Translations under genes and position numbers: made by a program | Notes under the pieces: generated by a model | What the model saw: the letters and a program-made list of their open reading frames with translations, nothing else | What the model was told of the DNA's origin: nothing | Database searches by the model: none | Source: JALCLA01 sp965653565 | GTDB taxonomy: Bacteria > Pseudomonadota > Gammaproteobacteria > Xanthomonadales > Xanthomonadaceae | Reading direction: 5' to 3' | Length of the DNA stretch: 64,000 nucleotides | Assembly (NCBI GenBank): GCA_965653565.1 | Contig: CBFHAI010000018.1 | Location: 1 to 64,000 of the forward strand | Part shown: piece after piece, positions 34,596 through 43,192 of the stretch | Numbering within the stretch: position 1 is the first letter of the stretch | How the letters are laid out: every line of letters begins with the position of its first letter

Positions 34596-35648
34596 TCAGT
34601 TCGCCATCGTCGCGGTGTCGATGACGAAGCGATATTTCACGTCGCTTTTCAGCATGCGTTCGTAAGCCGCGTCGATCTGTTTCGCATCGATCATCTCGAT
34701 GTCGGCGACGATGCCTTTTTCGGCGCAAAAATCGAGCATTTCCTGCGTTTCCGGCAGGCCGCCGATCAGCGAGCCGGCGATGGTGCGGCGTTTGAAGATG
34801 AGGTTGCCGACATTCGGCGAGGGATGCGGATGCTCCGGCACGCCGACCAGCACCAGCGCGCCATCGCGTTTCAGCAGCGCGGTGAAGGCGTCGAGCGAGT
34901 GCGCGGCGGCGACGGTGTCGAGGATCAGATCGAAACTGCCGGCGTGCGCGCGCATCTGCTCCTTGTCGCGCGAGATCACGACTTCGCCGGCGCCCAGGTC
35001 GAGCGCATCCTGCCGCTTGTTTTCCGACGTGGTGAACGCCACCACATGCGCTCCCATCGCATGCGCGATCTTGATGCCCATGTGTCCCAGTCCGCCGATA
35101 CCGACGATGCCGACCTTCTTGCCCGGGCCGGCGTTCCAGTGCCGCAGCGGCGAGTAGGTCGTGATGCCGGCGCACAGCAGCGGCGCGACGGCCGCCAGCT
35201 GCGTTTCGGGATGACGGATTTTCAGCACGAACTTGTCGTCCACCACGATGCGCTGCGAATAGCCGCCCAACGTGTGGCCGGGGGCATCGGACGTCGGGCC
35301 GTTGTAGGTGCCGACGAAACCGTTTTCGCAGTATTGCTCCAGCCCCTCGGCGCACGACGCGCAACGCTGGCAGCTGCCGACGAGACAACCGACGCCGACC
35401 GCTTCACCCAGTTTGAAGCGCGTGATTTCGCTGCCGAGCGCCGTCACATGCCCGACGATCTCGTGCCCGGGCACGCACGGATACAAGGTGCCACCCCACT
35501 CCGCACGCACCGTGTGCAGATCGGAATGACACACGCCGCAGAATGCGATGTCGATCTGCACATCGCGCGGACCGGGCGCACGGCGCACGATGTCGATCGG
35601 TTCGAGCGGTTGGTCGGCGGCGTGGGCGCCGTAGGCTTTGGTGGTCAT
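34596..35648 (-). CDS. Zinc-dependent NAD(P)-linked alcohol dehydrogenase
   Basis: MDR-family alcohol/aldehyde reductase (350 aa; YahK/AdhA-like). Catalytic zinc site C-G-V-C-H-S-D, GHE; structural zinc cysteines in GSCQRCASCAEGLEQYC; Rossmann motif GIGGLGHMGIKIAHAMGA; C-terminus KYRFVIDTATMAN. ATG 35648 gives the usual N-terminus MTTKAYGAHAADQPLEP; the frame continues upstream through the heptamer-repeat hairpin but that part is not family sequence. It converges with the pilus operon. Typical substrates are small aldehydes. Confidence 0.95.
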   Translation of the reverse strand: MTTKAYGAHAADQPLEPIDIVRRAPGPRDVQIDIAFCGVCHSDLHTVRAEWGGTLYPCVPGHEIVGHVTALGSEITRFKLGEAVGVGCLVGSCQRCASCAEGLEQYCENGFVGTYNGPTSDAPGHTLGGYSQRIVVDDKFVLKIRHPETQLAAVAPLLCAGITTYSPLRHWNAGPGKKVGIVGIGGLGHMGIKIAHAMGAHVVAFTTSENKRQDALDLGAGEVVISRDKEQMRAHAGSFDLILDTVAAAHSLDAFTALLKRDGALVLVGVPEHPHPSPNVGNLIFKRRTIAGSLIGGLPETQEMLDFCAEKGIVADIEMIDAKQIDAAYERMLKSDVKYRFVIDTATMAN

Positions 35649-35736
35649 GGCGGAGGTCTCGCGCTTGCGTCGAAGCGGTGAGTTTGCCATTGCGCGTTGG
35701 CTGCGGGAACTGGGTGTGGCCGGAGTTGGATGCTGC

Positions 35737-35818
35737 GGGAATCGGGAATCGGGAATTGGGAGAAGAGCAACGCCGGCAGATTGCCGGCTCTTCTCCCGAT
35801 TCCCGATTCCCGACTCCC
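35737..35818. repeat. Long hairpin built from GGGAATC heptamers
   Basis: Left arm 35737-35768 and right arm 35787-35818 are inverted copies matching at 30 of 32 positions, each made of GGGAATC units plus GGGAGAAGAGC. The centre GCCGGCA-GAT-TGCCGGC is itself a perfect stem. The whole is an 82-nt hairpin upstream of the alcohol dehydrogenase and 35 bp before a GGDEF remnant. The units are the same as in the array at 1-165. Confidence 0.85.
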
Positions 35819-35853
35819 AATCCCAGAACAACCCACCAGCCCACCCCACCAGT

Positions 35854-35934
35854 TTCGACGCCTTCGTCGCGCGCACCGACGCCGCGCTCTACCGCGCCAA
35901 GCGTGAAGGCCGCAATCGCGTCGTCGCCGGCTGA
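35854..35934 (+). pseudogene. Remnant of a diguanylate cyclase C-terminus
   Basis: The plus strand reads FDAFVARTDAALYRAKREGRNRVVAG then stop (given here as FDAFVARTDAALYRAK and REGRNRVVAG). This is the last ~25 residues of a GGDEF domain, compare ALYKAKDKGRNRVVAV at the end of the intact cyclase at 24766-25821. Nothing upstream continues the domain; the frame runs into the hairpin repeat. So a cyclase gene was deleted up to this point, probably with a breakpoint at the repeat. Confidence 0.75.
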
Positions 35935-35949
35935 CTCCGCGAAATTCCT

Positions 35950-37044
35950 TCAATCGATACGGCGGATCGTGAAGCCGGGATCGCTGCCGAGCCGATAGCG
36001 GAAGCCGAGCGTTTCGCCGGCGCGGACGCGACCGAGTTCGAAAGCGAACAGCGGCGTCGTCAGACCCGATTCGTAATCGCGCAGCAACTCGCCCGGACCG
36101 GCGACGATACGCGTGGCGAGCATGAGGTCGCGTCCGTCATCGACATCGTCCGGTACCGTCAAACGCATTTCGGGCAGGAACGCAGTGCCCCGCTCGATGG
36201 CATCGGCGAACGACGAACACGACTCGCGCGATAGCGTCAGCAACCGACCCAACACGCGCGTGTCGGTACGGCCCGACGTCGCGGCGAACTGCGCCGCGTG
36301 CGTAAGCGACGCATCGATCGCGATGCATTCGGGCACCAGCACGGCATCCGGCGCGCATTGTCCGAACAGATTGGCGACCACCGCGACCTGCGGTTCGCGC
36401 GTCAGCGCGCGCTGCATCACTTCGGCGACCAGGATATGCGCCGGCGGCGCGTCGACGTCCAGACGCAGTGTCGCCGCATCGGCACAGCGTGCAGCACCGA
36501 GCGTGTCCGCAACGCCGGCCAGACCGAACAACTGCGTAGCGGCGTAGATCGACTGCGCATGGATGTCGACCAGCTCGAAAATCACGCCGCGACCGCGCCA
36601 ACGCCGCGCCAGCAACAACGCCAGCGGCGCCAATGGGCCGCATCCGGCGTACAACACGCGTGCCTCGCCGTCCTGAGCAACGCGCAATGCGAGCTGTGTA
36701 TCGAGCGCCCGCACCAGGCACGCCGTGCGTGCCTGATCGAGCAGGCAGCGCGCGGCATCGGCCGGTGCCAGCGCGTGGCCCGCAGCGAGCTGGGTTGCGC
36801 GCTCGCCGAGTTGCGGCAAGCGCGCAGTGCACGCTGCGTAGAGTGCCTCGCAGGCCGATTGACGGGCTGCGGCGGAGGCCCGCGGATCGAGCAGCGTTGC
36901 GGCCGTCGCATCGATGTTCAGCGGGTCGTCGGAACCTGTCACGCGGCGCGGCTCGACCGTGGCGGAAAACCTATTGTGCCGAAGCGGCGTGCGAAGCGCT
37001 GCGACCGTTTCGCGATTCGGTCGCAGCGCGAAAACAAGCGCCAA
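35950..37044 (-). CDS. SAM-dependent methyltransferase-fold protein, PRMT-like
   Basis: Protein of up to 364 aa; an internal GTG at 36942 is an alternative start, since the first 34 residues look unstructured. Central Rossmann-like part: motif I VLYAGCGPLAPLALLLARR, then FELVDIHAQSIYAA and ILVAEVMQRALTREPQVAVVANL. The C-terminal half is beta-rich (FELGRVRAGETLGFRYRLG), resembling the barrel domain of arginine methyltransferases. The substrate is unknown. The gene lies downstream of merR on the same strand with a 63-bp gap. Confidence 0.75.
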   Translation of the reverse strand: MALVFALRPNRETVAALRTPLRHNRFSATVEPRRVTGSDDPLNIDATAATLLDPRASAAARQSACEALYAACTARLPQLGERATQLAAGHALAPADAARCLLDQARTACLVRALDTQLALRVAQDGEARVLYAGCGPLAPLALLLARRWRGRGVIFELVDIHAQSIYAATQLFGLAGVADTLGAARCADAATLRLDVDAPPAHILVAEVMQRALTREPQVAVVANLFGQCAPDAVLVPECIAIDASLTHAAQFAATSGRTDTRVLGRLLTLSRESCSSFADAIERGTAFLPEMRLTVPDDVDDGRDLMLATRIVAGPGELLRDYESGLTTPLFAFELGRVRAGETLGFRYRLGSDPGFTIRRID

Positions 37045-37107
37045 GCGAATGAGAATGCTGCGACATCCGGACTTCGAGGCATGCTGCGCATCGCCGTCGC
37101 ACCGCAG

Positions 37108-37536
37108 CTAACCCGGCGCCACGCTCGCACCCTTCTTCGCACGCCTCGCGACAGCGCCGGGAACCACCGTGCGCAGCAGCCGCAGGAATGTCGGGCATTC
37201 CATGTGGCTCGGAGCGCGGCAGGCGATCGCATGCTGCAGGCCATCGCGCATCGCGCTCAATCGGCGGATCGTGCGATCGAGTTCCTCGACCTTGGCCGCG
37301 AGCATGCGGCGGTCGATCTGCGGGCGCCCCGTCGGCGCGAACATCCGTGCGATTTCGTCGAGCGAAAACCCGGCCGCGCGGCCGAGCGCGATCAACGCCA
37401 GCCGTTCGAGCACGTCGGCATCGAAGACGCGCCGCAACCCGCGCCGGCCGGTCGATGCGATCAGGCCTTTTTCCTCGTAAAAGCGCAATGTCGATGCCGG
37501 AACCCCGGAGCGCTGCGCTACTTCGGCGATGTCCAT
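37108..37536 (-). CDS. MerR-family transcriptional regulator
   Basis: Regulator of 142 aa, start ATG 37536. The N-terminal MerR helix-turn-helix and wing are MDIAEVAQRSGVPASTLRFYEEKGLIASTGRRGLRRVFD, given in parts, followed by LERLALIALGRAAGFSLDEIARMF and a dimerization helix (QIDRRMLAAKVEELDRTIRRL). A cysteine pair region (CRAPSHMECPTF) near 110-122 could bind metal or sense redox. It is divergent from a methyltransferase gene, with a perfect palindrome between them (37551-37570). The effector is unknown. Confidence 0.92.
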   Translation of the reverse strand: MDIAEVAQRSGVPASTLRFYEEKGLIASTGRRGLRRVFDADVLERLALIALGRAAGFSLDEIARMFAPTGRPQIDRRMLAAKVEELDRTIRRLSAMRDGLQHAIACRAPSHMECPTFLRLLRTVVPGAVARRAKKGASVAPG

Positions 37537-37547
37537 GCGATTCCCTC

Positions 37548-37578
37548 TTGACTTCAAGTCGACTTGAAGTGGCAGAGT
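37548..37578 (+). promoter_or_regulatory. MerR-type operator and promoter with 19-bp spacer
   Basis: The perfect palindrome ACTTCAAGTCGACTTGAAGT (37551-37570) lies between TTGACT (37548-37553) and CAGAGT (37573-37578). The spacing is 19 bp, the lengthened spacer that MerR-family activators correct by twisting DNA. It would drive the methyltransferase gene starting at 37617, about 30 nt after the predicted start of transcription. The merR start codon is 12 bp from the -35 box on the other side, so the site may also autoregulate. Confidence 0.8.
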
Positions 37579-37616
37579 CCAACTTCCGCCTCCCGAAGGC
37601 AAGCCAGACGACCGCC

Positions 37617-38486
37617 ATGACCAAGCAGAATCCCGCAGAAATCGAACAGACCGCGCTGTGGAACGGCCGCGCCGGGCGCGCCTGGGTCGATGCGCAGCCG
37701 CTGCTCGATCGGCTGCTGCAACCGTTCGAGGACGAACTCGTCGGCGCACTCGACCGCGGCGCAAGTCGACGGCTGCTCGACATCGGCTGCGGCACCGGCA
37801 GCACGACGCTGGCCGCCGCGCGCCTGCTGGGTGCGCAGGGCGATTGCGTCGGTGTCGATATCTCCGAGCCGATGATTGCCGCCGCTCGCGAACGCGCTGC
37901 GCAGGAATCTTCGACGGCGCGCTTTTTCTGCGCCGACGCGCAGACCCATGCTTTCGAACCCGACGGCTTCGATACGCTGATTTCGCGCTTCGGCGTGATG
38001 TTCTTCGACGATCCGGCGCAGGCCTTCGTCAATCTGCGGCGTGCGGCAAAAGCCGGCGCGACGCTGCGCTTCATCTGCTGGCGCGATGCCGCCGAGAATG
38101 CCTTCATGACCACGGCCGAACGCGCCGCTGCGCCATTGCTGCCCGATCTCCCCGCGCGCCGTCCGGAGGCGCCGGGACAATTCGCCTTCGCCGATCGCCA
38201 GCGCGTCGCTTCGATCCTGCAGGCCGGCGGCTGGACCGACGTCGAAGCCCGACCGCTCGATGTCGAATGCGCGCTGCCCGAGCGCGAATTGATCGGCTAC
38301 TTCACGCGGCTCGGGCCCGTCGGCGCGATGCTGCAGGAGGCCGACGGCCCCACGCGCGCACGCATCATCGCCGCCGTGCGGCCGGCATTCGATCCGTTCG
38401 TGCATGGTGAGGCAGTGCGCTTCGTCGCTGCGTGCTGGGTTGTCGTTGCGCGCGCGGCTGCGTCGCAGGGCGCGCCACATGTCTGA
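37617..38486 (+). CDS. Class I SAM-dependent methyltransferase
   Basis: Soluble methyltransferase (289 aa), UbiE/COQ5-like group. It opens with IEQTALWNGRAGRAWVDAQ, typical of a subgroup, then motif I LLDIGCGTGSTTLAAARLL, motif II GVDISEPMIAAARERA, and FDTLISRFGVMFFDDP. The target is unknown. It is controlled by the divergent MerR-type regulator through the palindromic operator and overlaps the next gene by 8 bp, so the two are co-expressed. Confidence 0.9.
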   Translation: MTKQNPAEIEQTALWNGRAGRAWVDAQPLLDRLLQPFEDELVGALDRGASRRLLDIGCGTGSTTLAAARLLGAQGDCVGVDISEPMIAAARERAAQESSTARFFCADAQTHAFEPDGFDTLISRFGVMFFDDPAQAFVNLRRAAKAGATLRFICWRDAAENAFMTTAERAAAPLLPDLPARRPEAPGQFAFADRQRVASILQAGGWTDVEARPLDVECALPERELIGYFTRLGPVGAMLQEADGPTRARIIAAVRPAFDPFVHGEAVRFVAACWVVVARAAASQGAPHV

Positions 38487-38982
38487 GGCTGCGAGCTATC
38501 TGATCCATTCGTTCGCGATCGGCGCCGGCGCGACCGCAATCGTCGATCTGTGGGCCGTCGTGCGCGCGCGCATGTTCGGTATTCCGGCGCTGAACTACGG
38601 CCTCGTCGGACGTTGGTTCGCGCACATGGGACACGGACGCTTTCGACACGATTCGATCGCCGCAGCGCGGCCGGTGCGCTACGAAAGCGCGATCGGATGG
38701 ATCGCGCACTATCTGATCGGTGTCGCTTACGCCGCCGTGCTGCTCGCGGTGTGGGGCCTGGACTGGGCGCGCCAGCCGACGATCGGCCCCGCGCTCGCCG
38801 TCGGCCTCGGCAGCGTCGTCGCACCTTTCTTTCTGATGCAGCCCGGCATGGGCGCCGGCATCGCCGCGAGCCGCACGCCGCGCCCCAAATCGGCACGCGT
38901 CAACACATTGGTCACGCATGCGATTTTCGGTTTCGGGCTTTTCGCGACGGCCCGGGTCGCAAGAAACTGGATGATCTTTTGA
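38479..38982 (+). CDS. DUF2938-family membrane protein
   Basis: Integral membrane protein of 167 aa with about four helices (about 7-28, 76-97, 104-125, 143-160). Family blocks: IGAGATAIVDLWAVVRARMFGIPALNYGLVGRW in parts, HMGHGRFRHDSI, AHYLIGVAYA and FFLMQPGMGAGIAASRTPRP. The function is unknown. It overlaps the preceding methyltransferase gene by 8 bp and is presumably under the same MerR-type control. Confidence 0.88.
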   Translation: MSEAASYLIHSFAIGAGATAIVDLWAVVRARMFGIPALNYGLVGRWFAHMGHGRFRHDSIAAARPVRYESAIGWIAHYLIGVAYAAVLLAVWGLDWARQPTIGPALAVGLGSVVAPFFLMQPGMGAGIAASRTPRPKSARVNTLVTHAIFGFGLFATARVARNWMIF

Positions 38983-39086
38983 CTGCGGTTGCGCGGTCGA
39001 AAAATCTGCGCGCTGTCGAAAAGCTCGCTTGCCGAGTCCGTTTCGATTCACGCAATGGCCGGGCACGACAGGCTAGGCTGCCGCGC

Positions 39087-39850
39087 ATGTCGCCCCGATC
39101 CGCCACGGCCGGCCTGATGTTGCTGGCGTTGTCGACCGCCGTCGCGGCCGAGCCGCTGCGCGTGCTGGCTTTCAGCAAGACGGCCGGCTTTCGCCACGAT
39201 TCCATCGCCACCGCGCACGCCGTGTTGCAGCAACTCGCCTCGCGCCACCGCATGACGGTGACGGCCACCGAAGACGCCACCGGATTCACCGCCGCCACGC
39301 TGGCCGGCTACGACGTCGTGTTGTTCCTCAACACCACCGGCGATGTGCTCGACGCCGCCCAGCAGTCGGCGCTGCAGGCCTACGTCGAAGGCGGCGGCGG
39401 CTGGGTCGGCGTGCATGCGGCCGCCGACACCGAGTACGGCTGGCCGTTCTATGGCAGCTTGCTCGGCAACGATGCCTGGTTTCTCGCGCATCCGGCGATC
39501 CAGTCGGCGCACGTGGTGCGCGAGGACGCCACGCATCCGCCAGCGCGCATTGGCCGGCGAGTTTCGCCTTCACCGACGAGTGGTACAACTTCCGCGCCAA
39601 TCCGCGCGCGGCGGTGCAGGTACTGTTGCGACTCGACGAAGCGTCGTATGCGCCGGGCACAGGCGCGATGGGCGCCGATCATCCGATCGCGTGGTCGCAC
39701 ACGGTCGGCGCCGGCCGCGCCTTCTACAGCGGCCTCGGGCATCGCAGCGAAACCTTCGAAGACGCCGGTTTCCAGCAGCACCTCGTCGCCGCTCTGCACT
39801 GGAGCGCCGGCCGCCCTTTCGACACCGTGTTCGTCGACGGATTCGAGTAG
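39087..39850 (+). pseudogene. ThuA-like protein gene with a frameshift, C-terminal DGFE tag
   Basis: The first part (from ATG 39087) has a signal peptide and ThuA-domain sequence LRVLAFSKTAGFRHDSI, VVLFLNTTGDVLD, GGGGWVGVHAAADTEYGWPFYG. At about 39540-39555 the family sequence moves to the -1 frame (HWPASFAFTDEWYNFR, GAMGADHPIAWSH, AGRAFYSGLGHRSETF) and ends VFVDGFE. One missing base restores a continuous protein of about 254 aa. It is either a recent pseudogene or a sequencing error. ThuA domains are linked to sugar metabolism. Note that the DGFE tag is at the very end. Confidence 0.8.
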
Positions 39851-39951
39851 CGCGCGCACTCCGACCCGGCGGCAACGGCGGCCGCGCCGCTGTGATATTC
39901 CCGCGCCCCGCCCCGCGTTAGGGCTGGCAGTCTCCCGTCCCGAGTTCTGCC

Positions 39952-41700
39952 ATGAGCTTGCGTTCGATGTTGTTGTTCGCGCTGTCGATCCTGCTGCTCG
40001 GCGCCGCGCCGTCCGCCGTGTACGCGCAGTGGGTCTGGCGCGATGGCCCGATCGAATACCTGGCCGGCTGCGATGCCAACTACAGTCCGCCGCTGTGCCA
40101 GCAAAACGGCGCCGGTTTCTACATGTCGCAGGCCTGGGATCCGGGCCAGGGATTGCCGCGGGCCAACACCAACGTGTTCTACGTCAAGGTGTACATGCAG
40201 GGCATCGTCAGCGGTGCGCGCTTCGTCGCGCCGTACTTCATTCCGCCGCCGGGCACGGTGCTTTTCGCGAATCCGCAGATCGCGCCGGTGCGCTGTTTCT
40301 ACTCCAAGCGCACCGGCGGCAACCTGATCGAGTTCACCAACAGCACCGTGGTCGACGACAGCGTGCCGGGCGGTTTCTACGTGATCGGCGGCTGTCCGCA
40401 GGCGCCTTATCCGGAATCCAACTTTTCCGGCCGCACCGGCTTTCGCCTGGTGCGCAATTGCAACTACCCCGGCGCATCGCACGATTGCGGTTTGAACTGG
40501 CCGATGGGGAGCGGCGCCGGTTATGAATTCTGGGTGCCGATCTATGTGACCCGCGCAATGGACGGTTTGAGCGAGAGCGATCGCTTCATCTGGCCGATCA
40601 CCGTGCTCGATGGATTCGCCGGCATCAACTGGGTTTATCCGAGCCTGCCGTTGTACGCCTCGCCGGAGAATCTGCCGCCGGCGTCGGCCGATATGCGTGG
40701 GCTGCTGCAACAAGGCAACGGTGCCGCGGGACGTACATTGGTCGAAGGCCAATGCATCAACGGCGGCCCCAATCCGGCGAGCAATGCGCGCTGCCAGTTC
40801 GGCGGTCTACCGGCCGGTGCGATCGTCGAATGCGATCCGCCGACGCTGCCGGTGGCGTCGCTGGCGAGCGGACGATCGATCGCCTGCAGCGCGGATTTCC
40901 CGACGCCGGCCGCGCCCCTGATGCTATCGCTGCAGGCAAGCTCCGATACCACCGACAGCGCGACGGGCAACAACACCGCCACCGTGCAGATCGTGCCGCC
41001 GGCAAGGTCGGCGAACCTGCGCGCCAGCTTGACGCAGGGCACGGGTGCGAGCGGCGTTACGCGCGTGGACGGGCTGTGCCTCAACGACGGCCCGGATGCA
41101 GCGATCAACGCGACGTGCGCGTTCACGCTGCTGCCGCCGAACGCGACGGTCAGTTGCACGCCGGCGGCGCTGCCGGTGGCGTCGCTGGCGTCGGGCGCTT
41201 CGATCGCCTGCGTTGCGCAGTATCCAAATTTGACGACCGCATCCACGGTGCGCTTGCAGGCGCGCTCGGACACCACCGACGCGCAGACCGAAAACAACAC
41301 CGCCGCGCTCGAAATTCCGGCGCCGCCGCCACCGCCGGCGTCGGCCGATCTGCGCACCGGCCTGTCGCTGGGTGCAGGCTCGCCGGGCCGCACTTTGTTG
41401 CTCGGCCACTGCACGAATCACGGCCCGGACGCCGCCCAGAATGTCGCATGCGCGTATCGCGGCTTGCCCGCCGCCGCCACCGTCAACTGCAACCCGGGCA
41501 GCCCGCAGGCCTCGCTGCCGGCCAACCAATCGATCGCCTGCCGCGCCGATTTCCCCAACCAGAGCCAGCCGCTGTCGGTGACGATCGAAGCCGCCTCGCC
41601 CACTGCCGATCCGACGCCGGCGAACGATGCCGTGGTGATCGAAGTTCCGCCGCAAGGCGATCTGCCGCCGCTGCTGCGTGACGGGTTCGAGTCGGAGTGA
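39952..41700 (+). CDS. Secreted protein with three DUF11-like repeats and DGFE tag
   Basis: Exported protein (582 aa). Signal peptide to about 25. An N-terminal domain of about 210 residues, rich in Tyr, Pro and Cys, is unknown to me (WRDGPIEYLAGCDANYS, GFYVIGGCPQAPYPES). Then three repeats of about 100 residues begin SADMRGLLQQG, SANLRASLTQG and SADLRTGLSLG, each with C-x-N-x-GP and SIAC features, as in DUF11-type extracellular Ig-like domains. The protein ends LLRDGFESE. A surface or extracellular adhesin-like role is plausible but not shown. Confidence 0.85.
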   Translation: MSLRSMLLFALSILLLGAAPSAVYAQWVWRDGPIEYLAGCDANYSPPLCQQNGAGFYMSQAWDPGQGLPRANTNVFYVKVYMQGIVSGARFVAPYFIPPPGTVLFANPQIAPVRCFYSKRTGGNLIEFTNSTVVDDSVPGGFYVIGGCPQAPYPESNFSGRTGFRLVRNCNYPGASHDCGLNWPMGSGAGYEFWVPIYVTRAMDGLSESDRFIWPITVLDGFAGINWVYPSLPLYASPENLPPASADMRGLLQQGNGAAGRTLVEGQCINGGPNPASNARCQFGGLPAGAIVECDPPTLPVASLASGRSIACSADFPTPAAPLMLSLQASSDTTDSATGNNTATVQIVPPARSANLRASLTQGTGASGVTRVDGLCLNDGPDAAINATCAFTLLPPNATVSCTPAALPVASLASGASIACVAQYPNLTTASTVRLQARSDTTDAQTENNTAALEIPAPPPPPASADLRTGLSLGAGSPGRTLLLGHCTNHGPDAAQNVACAYRGLPAAATVNCNPGSPQASLPANQSIACRADFPNQSQPLSVTIEAASPTADPTPANDAVVIEVPPQGDLPPLLRDGFESE

Positions 41701-41760
41701 GACGAAAAAACAGCGGTATGGCCGGCGCCGACGCGAGGCATGAAAATCGGACACGCCGAC

Positions 41761-41880
41761 CGGTAAATTCGAGGTAAACAGCATCCCGGTGAATTTACCG
41801 AATTTCGTCTGGATCGATTTCGGTAGCGCTTTAGCCTGACGGTACTTCCCGCGAGCCGGCTTTCAATCGCCGGCTCGCGG
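41761..41880. other. Two perfect inverted repeats upstream of the ARPP-1-like gene
   Basis: CGGTAAATTC (41761-41770) and GAATTTACCG (41791-41800) are perfect inverted arms 20 bp apart. CCGCGAGCCGGC (41849-41860) and GCCGGCTCGCGG (41869-41880) form a perfect 12-bp stem with an 8-nt loop. Neither is followed by a T-run. The first could be an operator, the second a leader hairpin or Rho-assisted terminator of the upstream gene. Confidence 0.6.
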
Positions 41881-41949
41881 CGAAAAGACCGCAGCGAGTG
41901 CGCAAGCGCTCCTGCTTCCGCTGCACCAGCGAAGCCAGAGGAGCACGAA

Positions 41950-42960
41950 ATGACTACCTGCCGAAATCTAGGAATCGCCTTCCTGCTGACCCTGTCGGCG
42001 GCTGCAATCCCGTCCGACGCGAGCGCCGCGTCCGCCTATCGCGTCACAGGACCGGCGTCGCACAAGAACCTGTCGGTGTTCCTGATCCACGGCGAGAGCC
42101 AGGCCGATCAGAAAGACATTCTCACCTTGCAGGAAGCGATGGAACAGGGCGTGTTGACGGTGCATGAAACATCGAGCGTCAACGAACTGGTGGTCGAGAA
42201 CAAATCCTCCAGGCACGAAGTTTTCATTCAATCGGGCGATATCGTCAAAGGCGGCAAGCAGGATCGCGTGCTGTCGGTGGATATCATCGTGCCGGCCGGT
42301 TCGGGCAAGATGGCGATCGAAGCCTTCTGCGTCGAAGCCGGCCGTTGGCAACAGCGCGGCGAGGAGAATGCCGGACAGTTTTCGTCATCGAAAGAACGCA
42401 TCGTCTCGAAAGAGTTGAAGCTCGCCGCCGGCAAGGAACGCTCGCAGACCGAAGTCTGGAAGAAGGTCAGCGAGACGCAGGAGAAACTCAGCGCGAATGT
42501 CGGCGCCAGCGTCAACGCCGACGCCTCGGCGACCAGCCTGCAACTGAGCCTCGAGAACGGCCAGGTGGCCGCGAGCGTCGACGACTACGTGAAGGCGCTG
42601 GCGGGCATCGTGGACGGCAAGGACGATGTCATCGGCTACGCCTTCGCGATCAACGGCAAGATCAACAGCGCCGACGTCTATGCATCGAGCGATCTGTTCA
42701 AGAAACTCTGGCCGCGTCTGGTGAAGGCTTCGGCCACGGAAGCGGTGGCCGAGTCGAACGCACCCGTGAGCAGCACGCTGGTTGAAATCGAAGATGTCGT
42801 GGCGTTTCTCGACCAGGCCAACGCCGGCAAGTCCGAAGAGCGCGAGATCACCTCGCGCATCAAACTCGTCACGCGCGAAAACACCGACGACATCGTTTTC
42901 GAATCGCACGACGCCAAGAGCGACAAGATGCTTCATCGCAGCTACGTGAAGAAGCAATGA
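41950..42960 (+). CDS. ARPP-1 domain (DUF6569-like) secreted protein
   Basis: Exported protein of 336 aa with a signal peptide to about 27. It matches the ARG/Rhodanese-Phosphatase-associated (ARPP-1) domain as I remember it: LTLQEAMEQGVLTVHE, VNELVVENKSS, FIQSGDIVKGGKQDRVL, VPAGSGKMAIEAFCVEAGRW. A long helical middle (about 140-200) follows, then a second alpha/beta half. The biochemical function of the family is unknown. GGAG-type ribosome site upstream. It stands alone between structured and repeat-bearing intergenic regions. Confidence 0.82.
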   Translation: MTTCRNLGIAFLLTLSAAAIPSDASAASAYRVTGPASHKNLSVFLIHGESQADQKDILTLQEAMEQGVLTVHETSSVNELVVENKSSRHEVFIQSGDIVKGGKQDRVLSVDIIVPAGSGKMAIEAFCVEAGRWQQRGEENAGQFSSSKERIVSKELKLAAGKERSQTEVWKKVSETQEKLSANVGASVNADASATSLQLSLENGQVAASVDDYVKALAGIVDGKDDVIGYAFAINGKINSADVYASSDLFKKLWPRLVKASATEAVAESNAPVSSTLVEIEDVVAFLDQANAGKSEEREITSRIKLVTRENTDDIVFESHDAKSDKMLHRSYVKKQ

Positions 42961-42965
42961 GGGCA

Positions 42966-43067
42966 CGTAGCCCGGCGTGACGGTTTCCCGCACGGTGCGC
43001 CTGCATCCAGGCTACGAGAATGCGACCCCGCATCCGTAGCCTGGGTGCAACGAAGCGGAATCCGGGA
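42966..43067. repeat. Dispersed GTAGCC(C/T)GG...CCGGG intergenic repeat, two units
   Basis: Unit 1 has arms CGTAGCC (42966-42972) and GGCTACG (43010-43016). Unit 2 (43036-43067) reads GTAGCCTGGGTGCAACGAAG then CGGAATCCGGGA. The sequence type GTAGCCCGGATGCAACGAAG followed by CGGAATCCGGG is one I recall as scattered between genes of many gammaproteobacteria. No open frame of note here. The remainder to 43260 contains only a possible 23-codon frame next to DUF924. Confidence 0.65.
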
Positions 43068-43192
43068 CCGGCGTGACGCACCAGCCGCCGATCCAGACCC
43101 TGAATCGGCGGGTTTTCACGCTTCGGCGACCGGCGCCGCCTGTTGTATGGTCGCGTCTTCGCGCTCACCGGCGCAGCGGTCTGGACCACGCA

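Noticed and set aside
35649..35876. N-terminal extension of the alcohol dehydrogenase through the heptamer hairpin
   Set aside because: Family proteins begin at the MTTKAYG start; the extension is translated repeat (PIPDSRFP type).
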